NCBI GenBank assembly: GCA_012730105.1
Contig: JAAYBJ010000134.1
Coordinates: forward strand, 1 to 64,000
Origin: Candidatus Hydrogenedentota bacterium
Lineage (GTDB): Bacteria > Hydrogenedentota > Hydrogenedentia > Hydrogenedentales > CAITNO01
Length of the DNA: 64,000 nt
Reading direction: 5' to 3'
Part shown: positions 45,001-53,160 of the stretch, one piece after another
How the letters are laid out: the number at the start of each line of letters is the position of its first letter
How positions within the stretch are numbered: position 1 is the first letter of the stretch
The notes under the pieces: generated by a model
What the model was told of the DNA's origin: nothing
The model's database searches: none
Seen by the model: only the letters and a program-made list of their open reading frames with translations
Made by a program: the position numbers and the translations under genes

Positions 45001-45854
45001 GGCAGACCGCCTATGAAGATGCCGGCGCGTATACCGTGCGCATCATTGCCGAATTCGAAGGCCACTATGTGTTTCAGGATATTCGGCTGGTTGTAAACCG
45101 CGGTTACAATGTAAAACCCACCGCGCGTAACCTGCGCCTGTCCACGAACTTGACCGGCGAAGATCCGACGACGAACCGGTCCGTTCCCGTCGGTACGCCG
45201 CTTAACGCCGCGTTTGAGTATTATCACCCCTACGCGTCCGAAGTACCACTGCTCTACGGTCCGGGACCTTCCACGGTGTACTGGTTCCGGAACGGGCAGG
45301 TCGTTTCGGCCTTTACCAATGCAATGGGCGTCCCGTCCAACATTGTCAGGGCGGATGATGTGTGGTATTTTATGGTCGTTCCCCTGAGTATCGGCGGCAT
45401 CAAGGGCGACCCGGTTATTTCGCCGATAATCAGCGTGCTCGGGGTGCCCATAGTCGAGGAAGTCTTCCCGAACCAGGGATTGACTATTGGCGGAGACCGG
45501 ATTACCATACGGGGCAAGGGGCTTTCCGCTGTGACCGCCGTGACGTTCGGCGGGGTTCCGGGAAGCGGCATCCAGATATCCAGCGGCACGGAACTGTCCG
45601 TGGTTACGCCCATCCACCCGGCGGGTACCGTGACCGTGGCCGTGGAAACGGTCGGCGGCATCGGCCGCAAGGTAGACGCCTTTACTTTCGTGGGTGACGT
45701 CGATGATCCCGAGGGCGACAAGGCGCGCAGCTTCCTGGGATGCGGCCCGAGGGACAGCAGCCCCGTGTCGGTGCTATATGATTTTCTGCCTGCGGCCGCG
45801 GTGTTGCTCTTGCTCGCCGCCGGAAGCATGGTAAGAAGGCTTCGGATGAACTAA
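42015..45854 (+). CDS. secreted M4-family (thermolysin-like) metalloprotease with C-terminal anchor
   Basis: 1279 aa, ATG 42015, GGGAG about 7 nt upstream. Signal peptide, then an FTP/PepSY-type propeptide (to about 260). The zinc site is VAHEFTHGVT (His365, Glu366, His369) with Glu389 in GAITEMYSD (Thr replaces the usual Asn before Glu), and a GLHFNCGIGNK histidine matches the transition-state His of thermolysin. So the protease is expected to be active. An insertion of acidic residues lies near 430-441. The later half has Ig-like/fibronectin-like modules and an IPT/TIG domain (PNQGLTIGGDRITIRGKG). The C-terminus is CGPRDSS, a hydrophobic helix, then RRLRMN, a tripartite anchor or sorting signal. 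Confidence 0.85.
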   Translation: MIPRIQASRTAWVLFCCLCTALVSIAGATGSGPQADPEAVSALIHTMNGPEAQEAPLVYSDEGGFIRFLGAPPQARFIAPPVSGKSLPDAGQVALEFMSYHGKAFGLDANTMELRLRRTVAQGNLSFARLDQYLLDSDQAYQIYGAQVVVQLDETLNVLNVNADILRDTRELEKSFDSLTPVLSATLAVERAIAQNAAISGVDAALYTAVEEPVLVIFAPEVFSMAGVACLAWKVNLGVDAPNVQRMTSLINAQSGELLLRHADQPAARRREIYDTKGTEDLVNAELVRREGDPPVGNENIDTAYDYFGDCYNFYMNQHGRDSYDNQGSPIRAYVNHPMQNAYWDLGLHIMVIGDLFLSDDVVAHEFTHGVTEFDSDLIYYSYAGAITEMYSDLGGEFVDLTNGRGNDSPEVRWYLGEDMPSLIQDERGLDEDEEEDDDTRVNASDAPPGAIRYMKDPTMLLGGWRSPDRLTSPYLWDPFSLLDLGGLHFNCGIGNKLIYLLTDGDTFNGQNVFGMGIPKVADLFYAARPMLSGSADYFDLYYALRAASVALNYSSAERANIIAGARAVEIEPPDADGASILGLRNFRALPTLTTIGKPVVGLKWQNPSFATTMSIPVQITLYRSVTDFPTGPLDGMLLPVDSSESAYLDQDVRAGVTYYYTLIAQVGTLYSQRLHAKALAGNYGMNVYTEVFGDDLYTGSNPFDLSFSQLSFRPVMAPPPGGDDPYLSSMDFSDYEVTYTPGVYDLPVQRNEGGGAYNLTYTDDGIFPVMLGDRAFPFFGVPYSEIFLSSNGYVVFADIETLYTGADLIATLDMPTLAAHFALPRISFMFTDLAPHIGGEVWAKIMDDRFVVTLDNVAIKPGAYEYVLNPDRVTAQMELFYSGHIRITYLGAGLSTGIIGLSDGRGVPEEPSTVYGGILDGFHWVDFSGLADTPFRMSLNPVNTQIVSGGEAMSFNITAELPPGTTGAPAFVAEWDGPGAVPFADNGDGTGTFSWQTAYEDAGAYTVRIIAEFEGHYVFQDIRLVVNRGYNVKPTARNLRLSTNLTGEDPTTNRSVPVGTPLNAAFEYYHPYASEVPLLYGPGPSTVYWFRNGQVVSAFTNAMGVPSNIVRADDVWYFMVVPLSIGGIKGDPVISPIISVLGVPIVEEVFPNQGLTIGGDRITIRGKGLSAVTAVTFGGVPGSGIQISSGTELSVVTPIHPAGTVTVAVETVGGIGRKVDAFTFVGDVDDPEGDKARSFLGCGPRDSSPVSVLYDFLPAAAVLLLLAAGSMVRRLRMN

Positions 45855-45876
45855 GGTTTTCCGTAAATAAAAACGC

Positions 45877-45920
45877 GGCCGCGGCGTGTTCTTGTAAACA
45901 TGTCTGCGGCCCTTTTCTTT
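45877..45920 (+). terminator. rho-independent terminator after the M4 protease gene
   Basis: Stem GGCCGC/GCGGCC (45877-45882 with 45906-45911) with an inner TGTT/AACA pairing, followed by TTTTCTTT (45913-45920). Confidence 0.6.
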
Positions 45921-46149
45921 GCGCAAGAAAGTTGTAACTGTCCGGCTCCAGGACGGATGGAGCGTAACCATAGGGTATGCCGCTCCTCGCTATAGAAGGC
46001 TGAAAAGAATTGTGAGCGATCGGGGCATACATAAAGCAAAGTGGAACCCGCCTTCGCGACGGGACAGTTTTTTTGAAGAGGCAGGAACTCGGAACGAAAA
46101 GGAAGAACGTGCATGGCCGCGGCGGTTCCGGTAGAAAGTGAGGCACAGC

Positions 46150-46659
46150 ATGCTTGAGGTAAAGGTTCTTGGAATTACCCAGTTGCAGGGAAGCGGGTTT
46201 CCGGCGGTGCTGCTTCGCCATGAAGACCGTGTGCTCTTTATCAGCATCGGGCTACCCGAAGCCAGCGCCATTCAGTTGGCCCTGCTCGGGGAAAAAACAC
46301 CGCGCCCCATGACCCACGACCTGATCTGCAATCTTCTGGCGGGCCTCAGGGCGAAGGTAGAGTCCGTTGCTGTGTATAAACTCGAAGAGCAGACCTTCTT
46401 CGCGTATCTGAATATGGAGCAACTTGATGAAAACGGCGCGCTGGAACAGGGGCTGCGCATAGATGCGCGGCCCAGCGACGCCATCGCGATCGCTCTTCGC
46501 GTGGATTGCCCCATTTACGTCAGCGCGGCCGTGATGGAGGAGGCAGGCCACGATGCATCCCTTCTCCGCCCCCTGTTTGAGGGGGAAGAGGAAGGTGAGG
46601 AAAGCGGGGAAGATGATGAGGATTTCGGCCCTGATGAAGAGGACGACATTCCAGAATAA
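46150..46659 (+). CDS. bifunctional nuclease (BFN/DUF151 family) protein
   Basis: 169 aa from ATG 46150. The core FISIGLPEASAIQLALLGEK then RPMTHDLICNLLAGL and EQGLRIDARPSDAIAIALRV is the DUF151 signature; the DARPSDAIA loop is the most conserved part. The plant/bacterial relatives have combined RNase and DNase activity. The C-terminal 30 residues are almost all Glu/Asp (EEEGEESGEDDEDFGPDEED), an acidic tail not part of the core. No signal peptide. Monocistronic between convergent or distant genes. Confidence 0.88.
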   Translation: MLEVKVLGITQLQGSGFPAVLLRHEDRVLFISIGLPEASAIQLALLGEKTPRPMTHDLICNLLAGLRAKVESVAVYKLEEQTFFAYLNMEQLDENGALEQGLRIDARPSDAIAIALRVDCPIYVSAAVMEEAGHDASLLRPLFEGEEEGEESGEDDEDFGPDEEDDIPE

Positions 46660-46765
46660 TCACGGAACAGGCAGCGGGCCGTCTTGCGGTCGGTGCGCGT
46701 CAAGGGCTGTCCCGCAACAAGGTGAACACGATAGGCGTTGAACAGATCAGTTCCTGGTCGCCCTC

Positions 46766-48481
46766 TTATGTTTCGTCGGCAGCGCGCAGGGCGAGCCGGA
46801 AGTCCCGGCCGGTGATCACCGATTCGGGAACGGTCTGCGGCGCGCCGCTTTCCGGCAGGACAATACCCATGGGGCAGGCGTCCAGAATGTCGCGCTGCAC
46901 GTCGACGCCCGGCATGACATAGATGAGTTCCATGCCGCGTTCCGTGAGGCGAAACGCACCTACATGGGTCACATACACGACGGTCTTTCCCTGTTTAAGG
47001 GCTTCCTGGCCGTTGAAGGTGATCTCGTCCACCTCCTTGATGAATTTCGGCTTGCCGCGCTCCGCCACCCTGACCTCACCCTCGCCCAGTTCAATCCGGG
47101 CGCCTTCGCCCCAAGCGCTGCAAAACAGCAAAGATTTCGCGTTGGCCACCAGGTCAATGAACCCGCCGGGGCCCACATAATTGATGGCGCCTTCACCGCG
47201 CTTGGACACGTTCACGTTGCCCGACTCGTCGGTTTGAAGCGCGCCCAGGATCGCCCAGTCCAGGCGTTGATAAACCCGCTCGAAGGCCTCGGCGGAGGAC
47301 ACGATTTCCTTGGGGTTGATGGCGGCGCCGAAAAAGATGCCCGGCGCGGCCACTCCGCCGAATACGCCGCTCTCATTGATCATGACCAGCTCGTCCATGA
47401 CGCCGCTTTCATGCAACAGGCGGGACACTTCTTCGGGCAGGCCCACCCCGATATCCACATGGTCGCCCTTACGCGCCAGGTCCACGAATATGCGTGTGGC
47501 CAAACGGGCCAATACCGCGTCCGCCGGCTTGCGCCGGGGGGTGATGCCCAGGAAATCATTGATAATCTTCTGCCGGGCCAGGCCTTCGGCTTCGCTGGTC
47601 TTGCTGTCCAGCGTGAAACAATCCCAATACTTGCGGTGTTTGATGGTGGCCGTCTGCTCCGCGCCAGGCCAGTAGACCACGGCATCCACGTCTTCCGCCG
47701 GGATGAAAATATCATCGTAACCCTCGTCGACCATGCACCCGACATTTACGATGACTTTGCCACCGTTACGCCGTGCGGCACGGACCAGTTCCAAACTCTC
47801 GCAGATGACCGAACAATTCTTGGAGTAAATGTTGCCTTTGCGGTCGGCCGCCGGGGCGTTGAACACGGCCACATCAATCAACGGAAGCGTATAGTTGAAG
47901 CGTCCGTCCTCCAGCACTTCCACGTATTGTTTGGCGTCCGTCGGTACCACGGGCGTCCCGCGGCCGGTCCGCGGATCCATAAAGGTGCCGATGCCGGTTT
48001 CGTTAATGACATAATTCCTGCCTTCTCCCTGGGCTTTCAACAGCAGCGTCAGCGTACCCTGCGGCAGGCACTGCAACTCCAGTTTACCGGCATCGGCCAA
48101 CCTCATCTGGGCCTTGTATGTTTCAATATGTCCGGCGATCATGCAGGTCTGCAGCCCTTCAACGCCCAGTTCCTCCAGGGTTCCGGGCACTTTCCCGCGG
48201 CCGCCCTGGCCGCCCACACAGACCACGGTCAAATTCCGTGGATGCCCCTCCGCCCGATAACGATCGCGCATCGCCCAATACATCAGGGAACAGCGCTGGT
48301 TCCCGCCGATGCCCGAAGTGCCGACTACGGCGCCGTCCTTGATAAGTTCCACGGCCTGCCAGGCCGTCATGAATTTTGGGTTTTCCGGCGCTGGTGAGGG
48401 ATAGTGGTTGTTGTGTTTCTTCCAGGTCAACACCCAACGTATGGTATGTAACTGAATGCCTAACTTGGTTAAAAAATTCAT
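46766..48481 (-). CDS. fused-subunit CoA-transferase (acetate/propionate CoA-transferase-like)
   Basis: 571 aa from ATG 48481; GGAGAG lies just upstream on the minus strand and an in-frame ATG at 48499 has none. Residues about 40-300 form the alpha-like domain (GAVVGTSGIGGNQRCSLMYW, CVGGQGGRG). The rest is the beta-like domain with MINESGVFGGVAAPGI, the Glu of INESG being the thioester-forming catalytic residue, and GALQTDESGNVNVS. Fusion of both subunits in one chain is typical of the propionate/4-hydroxybutyrate CoA-transferase group. It moves CoA between short acyl chains such as acetate and propionate. No beta-oxidation genes are nearby. Confidence 0.85.
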   Translation of the reverse strand: MNFLTKLGIQLHTIRWVLTWKKHNNHYPSPAPENPKFMTAWQAVELIKDGAVVGTSGIGGNQRCSLMYWAMRDRYRAEGHPRNLTVVCVGGQGGRGKVPGTLEELGVEGLQTCMIAGHIETYKAQMRLADAGKLELQCLPQGTLTLLLKAQGEGRNYVINETGIGTFMDPRTGRGTPVVPTDAKQYVEVLEDGRFNYTLPLIDVAVFNAPAADRKGNIYSKNCSVICESLELVRAARRNGGKVIVNVGCMVDEGYDDIFIPAEDVDAVVYWPGAEQTATIKHRKYWDCFTLDSKTSEAEGLARQKIINDFLGITPRRKPADAVLARLATRIFVDLARKGDHVDIGVGLPEEVSRLLHESGVMDELVMINESGVFGGVAAPGIFFGAAINPKEIVSSAEAFERVYQRLDWAILGALQTDESGNVNVSKRGEGAINYVGPGGFIDLVANAKSLLFCSAWGEGARIELGEGEVRVAERGKPKFIKEVDEITFNGQEALKQGKTVVYVTHVGAFRLTERGMELIYVMPGVDVQRDILDACPMGIVLPESGAPQTVPESVITGRDFRLALRAADET

Positions 48482-48593
48482 TTGTCTCTCCAATCGCATG
48501 AAAAAGGTACAGCATCGCCTTATAATGACGTAAGGTGTATTTTAGTATACCCCAAAAACTGCAGGCAATGCCAGCCTTCAGTCCGAGGAGAAG

Positions 48594-48623
48594 TTGCAGT
48601 GATTACCTGTCAAATGCTATAAA
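48594..48623 (+). promoter_or_regulatory. sigma-70-type promoter for the lipoprotein phosphodiesterase
   Basis: TTGCAG (48594-48599), 18-nt spacer, TATAAA (48618-48623), then AAAGGAGG (48635-48642) 7 nt before the ATG. Only about 27 nt separate the -10 box and the start codon, so the leader is short. Confidence 0.55.
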
Positions 48624-48649
48624 ATCCGTATATAAAGGAGGTCTTTATC

Positions 48650-49579
48650 ATGCGTTTCTTCAATCTGTTACTTGTTCTGACCTGTGTGTTGGTAACCGGG
48701 TGCGCCACGTTTCGGGCGGGAGCGCCCGAGGGGGTGGTGGATGTCATCGCCCATCGCGGTGCGAGCCAGGATGCGCCTGAAAACACACTGGCCGCGTTCC
48801 GCGTTGCCCGGGACATGGGTGCGGACTGGTTTGAACTGGATTGTCATTTGACGCGGGACGGCGAGGTGGTCATCATCCACGACAGCGAGCTGGAACGGAC
48901 CACGGGTGACAAGGGCATCGTTGAGGACAGTGACCTGGCCTATATCAAAGGGCTTGACGCAGGCAACTGGAAAAACCCGAAATACGCGGGGGAGCGTATT
49001 CCAACCTTTGCGGAATCCCTTGATTTCGCGAAAGGCACCATCGGCGTGTATGTGGAAATCAAGAACAGCGCCGATGATACCGCGCTGATGCAGCAGATAC
49101 TTCAGGAGACGGATTCCTGCACAGTGATGACGCCGGACTGTTCACGGAAGATTATGGCCGCCATCGAGGCGAGCGGCACGCGCAACCTCGAATTGACGCG
49201 TAAGACGATCGCCCAGATTCGGGAGCGCGGCATGGAACGGGATATCGTCATACAGTCCTTTTCCCCGATTATCTGCGCCATCGCCAAAATTGAAGCGCCG
49301 GAGATGCGCGTTGAGGCCCTTTCCGGTGTGAAGATGGATGAACACGACATGTGGGAACTGGTGACGCGCTGGCTGTTCCTGCTCGATCTAGACGGGCTCA
49401 ACATCAGTCATGAAAGCATGACACCGGGCCGCATGGCAACCATTAGACAGTCCGGCAAGAGTGTCGCCGTATGGACGGTGGACGATCCCGAAATTATGAA
49501 GCGGGCGGTCAGCCTCGGCGCCGACGCCATCATTACCAACTGCCCCGACCGCGCCCTGCGCGCGCTGAACCGCGGCTGA
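48650..49579 (+). CDS. lipoprotein glycerophosphodiester phosphodiesterase
   Basis: 309 aa, ATG 48650, AAAGGAGG upstream. Lipobox LVTGC at residues 15-19, so anchored in a membrane. GDPD motifs in full: VIAHRGASQDAPENTLAAF, WFELDCHLTRDGEVVIIHD, YVEIKNSAD, and LGADAIITNCPDRAL near the end. It hydrolyses glycerophosphodiesters to glycerol-3-phosphate, scavenging phospholipid head-group products. The first family member here is at 20440-21384; that one is soluble-secreted and has HRC instead of HRG. Confidence 0.9.
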   Translation: MRFFNLLLVLTCVLVTGCATFRAGAPEGVVDVIAHRGASQDAPENTLAAFRVARDMGADWFELDCHLTRDGEVVIIHDSELERTTGDKGIVEDSDLAYIKGLDAGNWKNPKYAGERIPTFAESLDFAKGTIGVYVEIKNSADDTALMQQILQETDSCTVMTPDCSRKIMAAIEASGTRNLELTRKTIAQIRERGMERDIVIQSFSPIICAIAKIEAPEMRVEALSGVKMDEHDMWELVTRWLFLLDLDGLNISHESMTPGRMATIRQSGKSVAVWTVDDPEIMKRAVSLGADAIITNCPDRALRALNRG

Positions 49580-49701
49580 CTGTTCGTGCGCGGGCTTGAT
49601 ATGCTATCGGCCGGAGTGGACAATAATAAACAGTCTCATGCACGGGCACTTAGAGGCGCTTAACAACTATATCCGGTCGTATAAACACCCAGGGGGGTGC
49701 C

Positions 49702-50397
49702 ATGAACACAGTAAGAGCTGTTGTTGCCGTTTATGTCTTTCTTGTTATCTGCTGCGGCATGCCGTCAGGCGCGGAAGACGCGATGGTTTATCCGACTCTT
49801 CCGGGCACAAGCATCCGGGACCATTCCAAGCCGGGGACGCGCATCGACGGAGATATGCTGTATCCGACCCTGCCGGGCACCAGCATTCGGGACCATTCCA
49901 AGCCGGGAGCGCGCATCGACGGGGATATGCTGTATCCGACCCTTCCGGGCACGAGCATCCGCGACTATTCCAAGCCGGGAGCGCGTATCGACGGGGACAT
50001 GATTTACCCAACCCTTCCGGGCACGGGCATTCGGGACCATTCCAAGCCGGGGACGCGTATCGACGGGGACATGATGTATCCGACCCTGCCGGGCACAGGC
50101 ATTCGGGATCATTCCAAACCGGGGGCGCGCATCGAGGACGACATGATTCGCCCGACGCTGCCGGGCACAAGTATCCGCGACCATTCCAAACCGGGGAAAC
50201 GTATTGACGCGGAGGAGCCGCCTGCGCGCTCAAAGACAGACCTCTGGCATCATTACAGCACACAACCGGCGCCAGAAACCGCTCCAAAGACCGCGACGCC
50301 GCCGGAACCGTCCGAGCCGAATGTAAATAATTCACAGTGGAACAAGACAAGAGGCGTTTCCCAATCCCCACATGTTAAACGGGAAGATACGGAGTAG
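49702..50397 (+). CDS. secreted protein of six 24-residue repeats (YPTLPGTSIRDHSKPG type)
   Basis: 231 aa from ATG 49702 with GGGGGG nearby. Signal peptide (VRAVVAVYVFLVICCGMPSG) cut near residue 24. Then six near-identical units of 24 residues, consensus Y-P-T-L-P-G-T-S-I-R-D-H-S-K-P-G-A-R-I-D-G-D-M-L, starting at bases 49789, 49861, 49933, 50005, 50077 and 50149. The sixth starts with Arg in place of Tyr and ends early (KRIDAEEPPARSK). The C-terminal 60 residues are Pro/Lys/Glu-rich and poorly ordered. I do not recognise the family; I vaguely recall similar YPT-PGT-RD-SKPG proteins elsewhere but cannot confirm. Function unknown; a structural or surface-binding role is a guess. Confidence 0.75.
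   Translation: MNTVRAVVAVYVFLVICCGMPSGAEDAMVYPTLPGTSIRDHSKPGTRIDGDMLYPTLPGTSIRDHSKPGARIDGDMLYPTLPGTSIRDYSKPGARIDGDMIYPTLPGTGIRDHSKPGTRIDGDMMYPTLPGTGIRDHSKPGARIEDDMIRPTLPGTSIRDHSKPGKRIDAEEPPARSKTDLWHHYSTQPAPETAPKTATPPEPSEPNVNNSQWNKTRGVSQSPHVKREDTE
49789..50220 (+). repeat. six 72-bp tandem repeats within the repeat-protein gene
   Basis: Period exactly 72 bp, all in frame, highly similar at the DNA level (for example TATCCGACCCTGCCGGGCAC in units 2 and 5). There are no spacers, so this is a coding tandem repeat and not CRISPR. Copy number may vary between strains. Confidence 0.9.
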
Positions 50398-50426
50398 TAA
50401 AAGACGGCCGGCGTGCCTCGAATTCG

Positions 50427-50518
50427 TTTTGGAACGTAACCGTACACCGGTAGATGTAGTCCAAACTTGTGACCCCTATAAAAGGGCCCGGATTCCGTCC
50501 TAGGGGACCGTTCCAAAA
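50427..50518. repeat. inverted repeat in the gap between the repeat-protein and EEP genes
   Basis: TTTTGGAACG (50427-50436) and CGTTCCAAAA (50509-50518) are perfect complements across 72 nt. GGAACGTAAC also resembles an extracytoplasmic-function sigma -35, but no matching -10 is evident. Confidence 0.5.
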
Positions 50519-50550
50519 ACATTGTTTGAACAGAAACCGGAGTGTTTGCC

Positions 50551-51483
50551 GTGGCTGTCCGCAACTGGTATGCAAAATGGTGGGTTATAACGATTGTTGT
50601 CGTGGTTCTGCTCGCGACGGGGTGGCTGTGGGCGCGGGCGCGGCGCGGCATAGAAGTCCTGGTGGACGAGGCGGCATTTCAAAACGCCCCGGTGGCATCG
50701 GACTCGGCGGAGTTCACCATAGTGACATACAATGTGCAGGCACGCCCTCTGTTTGACGACTCGCGGCACAAATTTAACTTCATATCCCCCCTCCTGAACC
50801 GTTTTGACATTTGCGCCTTTCAAGAATGTTTCAAGGACCATCCTCGCTTGTGGGCGGCGGCAGAACACCCGGTGAAAATTTATCATGCCGCCCTGAAGCA
50901 TCCCTTTGAAGTGGCGACCTCCGGCTTGTCCATCCTTGGCAACTATCCCCTCCGCGAAGTCGACGGCATTCATTTTGAGGATGAGGGGGACGGTCAGAAC
51001 TGGCCCGCCTCCAAGGGGGTGCTGATGGCCGGCTTTGACGTGCACGGCATGCCGGTGGACGTCTATACCACCCATATCGCCGCAGGAAAGAAACCCGCGA
51101 CCATGCGCGCGAAATTCGCGCAGGGCGATGATATTATCCGCTTTATCGGTGAAAAATCCCCCGCGGACCATTCGGTGATCCTCCTGGGCGATTTCAATAT
51201 GCGTCCCAGCCGCGGGCCGGAAGACCTGGAGAAGAACAAGGACAATCCCAAGGTAACGGGATTCGACCGGCTGGTGGAAATCCTCGGCCTTCGCGACGCT
51301 TCCGATGAAATCAACGGCCCCACGGGCACCGAAATCGACCGCATCCTCTTCCGGCCGGGGAAAGGTCACGTCATGCGTCCCTTGAGCTGGCAGCATGACG
51401 ACCCGGCGTTCTATGACCCCGCCGGCAACCCGCTCAGCGATCATGAGCCCGTGTTTGTGCGTTTTCAACTGGCAAAGGAATAG
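50551..51483 (+). CDS. endonuclease/exonuclease/phosphatase (EEP) family hydrolase, membrane-anchored
   Basis: 310 aa. GTG 50551, 8 nt after GGAG, is preferred to GTG 50542. An N-terminal helix (VITIVVVVLLATGWLWA) anchors the enzyme. EEP active-site motifs: VTYNVQAR, FQECF, VYTTHIAAGK, LLGDFNMRPS, TEIDRILF and LSDHEPV (His/Asp pair). The family spans sphingomyelinases, inositol polyphosphate phosphatases and nucleases; the substrate is not determined by sequence. With an extracytoplasmic site it could act on phospholipids or extracellular DNA. Confidence 0.85.
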   Translation: MAVRNWYAKWWVITIVVVVLLATGWLWARARRGIEVLVDEAAFQNAPVASDSAEFTIVTYNVQARPLFDDSRHKFNFISPLLNRFDICAFQECFKDHPRLWAAAEHPVKIYHAALKHPFEVATSGLSILGNYPLREVDGIHFEDEGDGQNWPASKGVLMAGFDVHGMPVDVYTTHIAAGKKPATMRAKFAQGDDIIRFIGEKSPADHSVILLGDFNMRPSRGPEDLEKNKDNPKVTGFDRLVEILGLRDASDEINGPTGTEIDRILFRPGKGHVMRPLSWQHDDPAFYDPAGNPLSDHEPVFVRFQLAKE

Positions 51484-51595
51484 GGGCCGGCACCGGCGTT
51501 TTTGAACAGGCGCATTGACCGGAGCGGAAAAATCCGTTAAGGTATGGGGGTTTTCGGTGATTCCATGGAACCTTTCTCAACCCGGGAGAACCAAG

Positions 51596-52738
51596 ATGCG
51601 TTTTGAAACCTTGTCCATTCATGCCGGCCAGGGGCCGGATCCGGCCTACGGCGCCGTCATGCCGCCCATCTACCAGGTGTCCACCTTCGCCTTTGAAGGG
51701 GTGAAACAACCCGGCGTTTTTGACTACTCGCGCAGCGGCAATCCCACGCGCCGCGCGCTGGAGGAATGCCTCGCCGCGCTCGAAGGCGGCACGCGCGGCT
51801 TTGCCCTCGGCACCGGCATGGCCGCGGAGGCCACGGCGCTCGCGCTGCTCCAGGCCGGCGACCACCTTATCGTCCATGACGACCTGTACGGCGGCACCTA
51901 CCGTATCGTGACGTCCTTCACCGCCAAACAGGGGGTTGCCGTGGAATTCGTAAACCTGCGCGATCTGGACGCCCTGCGCGCGGCGCTGCGCCCGGAAACG
52001 CGGCTGATCTGGACGGAAACGCCCACCAACCCCCTGATGAATCTGCTGGATCTCGAGGCCATTGCCGCGATCGCCAAAGAAGCGGGCATACTGACCCTGT
52101 GCGACAACACCTTCCTCTCCCCTTATTTTCAGAACCCGCTGGCGTTGGGTATCGACATCGTGCTGCATTCCACCACCAAGTACATCAACGGCCATTCCGA
52201 CGTGGTGGGCGGCGCGCTGGTGGTCAAGGACGCGGATCTTGGGGAACGGATCGGCCTGCTGCAGAACATGCTGGGAAGCTGCCAGGCGCCTTTCGACTGC
52301 TTTCTTGTGCTGCGCGGCCTGAAGACGCTCGCCCTGCGCATGGAAACCCATCACCGCAACGCGTTGGCCGTGGCCCGCATGCTGGAAAAGCATCCCAAGG
52401 TCAGGCGGGTGCTGCACCCCGGCCTGGAAAGCCATCCCCAATACGCCCTGGCCCAAAAACAGATGCGCGGCTGCGGCGGCACCTTTTCATTCTGTGTTGA
52501 AGGCGGCGAAGCGGCCGCGTTCCGCCTGCTGGAAAGCGTGCGGCTGTTCATCCTGGCTGAGTCGCTGGGCGGCGTGGAATCCCTCATCGAGCATCCCTGG
52601 ACCATGACCCACCTGTCCATGCCGGAAGACGCCCGCCGCAGGGCCGGCATCACCGAGGACATGATCCGTATCTCCGTGGGGCTTGAACATGTCGACGATT
52701 TACTGGAGGACTTGGAGCAGGCGCTCGCCGCGATCTGA
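51596..52738 (+). CDS. Cys/Met-metabolism PLP enzyme (cystathionine gamma-synthase/lyase-like)
   Basis: 380 aa from ATG 51596, GGGAGA upstream. FETLSIHAGQGPDPAYGAVM at the start, then YSRSGNPTRRALEECLAALE (phosphate-binding region), and the PLP Lys in HSTTKYINGHSDVVGGALV. The C-terminal LSMPEDARRRAGITEDMIRI and VGLEHVDDLLEDLEQAL are typical. Likely cystathionine gamma-synthase or gamma-lyase, or methionine gamma-lyase; these cannot be separated from sequence alone. It has no other sulfur-pathway gene beside it. Confidence 0.88.
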   Translation: MRFETLSIHAGQGPDPAYGAVMPPIYQVSTFAFEGVKQPGVFDYSRSGNPTRRALEECLAALEGGTRGFALGTGMAAEATALALLQAGDHLIVHDDLYGGTYRIVTSFTAKQGVAVEFVNLRDLDALRAALRPETRLIWTETPTNPLMNLLDLEAIAAIAKEAGILTLCDNTFLSPYFQNPLALGIDIVLHSTTKYINGHSDVVGGALVVKDADLGERIGLLQNMLGSCQAPFDCFLVLRGLKTLALRMETHHRNALAVARMLEKHPKVRRVLHPGLESHPQYALAQKQMRGCGGTFSFCVEGGEAAAFRLLESVRLFILAESLGGVESLIEHPWTMTHLSMPEDARRRAGITEDMIRISVGLEHVDDLLEDLEQALAAI

Positions 52739-52746
52739 GGCGGATA

Positions 52747-53160
52747 TTATGCCCGGCCGTTCAGACGCTGTTCCCAATCGTAATTCCGGGAGGTAACCGT
52801 GTTTTCGAGGCGCTGGATGCGCTGTTCGAGGTGGTCATAGGTGCGTTTTAGCCGCAGGAGCGCCATGTGGCGTGAGGCGGTGTAGGATTCGTAAAACTCT
52901 GCGTCAATATCGCTGTCCAGGGGCAGGATGGGCTCTGCGCGCATCAGCAAGGCCGCAAGCAGGTAACCCGCGAGCATGGGCCACACGCCGGTAAATAGCG
53001 CGAGAACAATAAACAGCAGGCGCGTCCCCATAACTGAAAAACCAAAATGTTCCGCCAAGCCCCGGCACACGCCGAAGAAGATGCCGTTGCGGGAACGGTA
53101 AGGGCCGCTGCCGTAAGGGGTTCGGGCGCGGCGGGCGTTTTGATAATAGCCGGTATTCAT
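52747..53160 (-). CDS. pspC: PspC-domain protein (first)
   Basis: 137 aa. The N-terminal PspC domain (YRSRNGIFFGVCRGLAEHFG then a two-helix membrane region, MGTRLLFIVLALFTGVWPML) is followed by a cytoplasmic coiled-coil-like tail (RLKRTYDHLEQRIQRLENTV). The ATG overlaps the stop of the PspB-like gene (ATGA), so it is last in the minus-strand psp operon. PspC senses or relays membrane stress to PspA/PspF. Confidence 0.85.
   Translation of the reverse strand: MNTGYYQNARRARTPYGSGPYRSRNGIFFGVCRGLAEHFGFSVMGTRLLFIVLALFTGVWPMLAGYLLAALLMRAEPILPLDSDIDAEFYESYTASRHMALLRLKRTYDHLEQRIQRLENTVTSRNYDWEQRLNGRA

Noticed and set aside
49789-50220. Regular 72-bp repeats resembling a CRISPR array
   Set aside because: There are no spacers, the unit is coding and in frame, and no cas gene is nearby.
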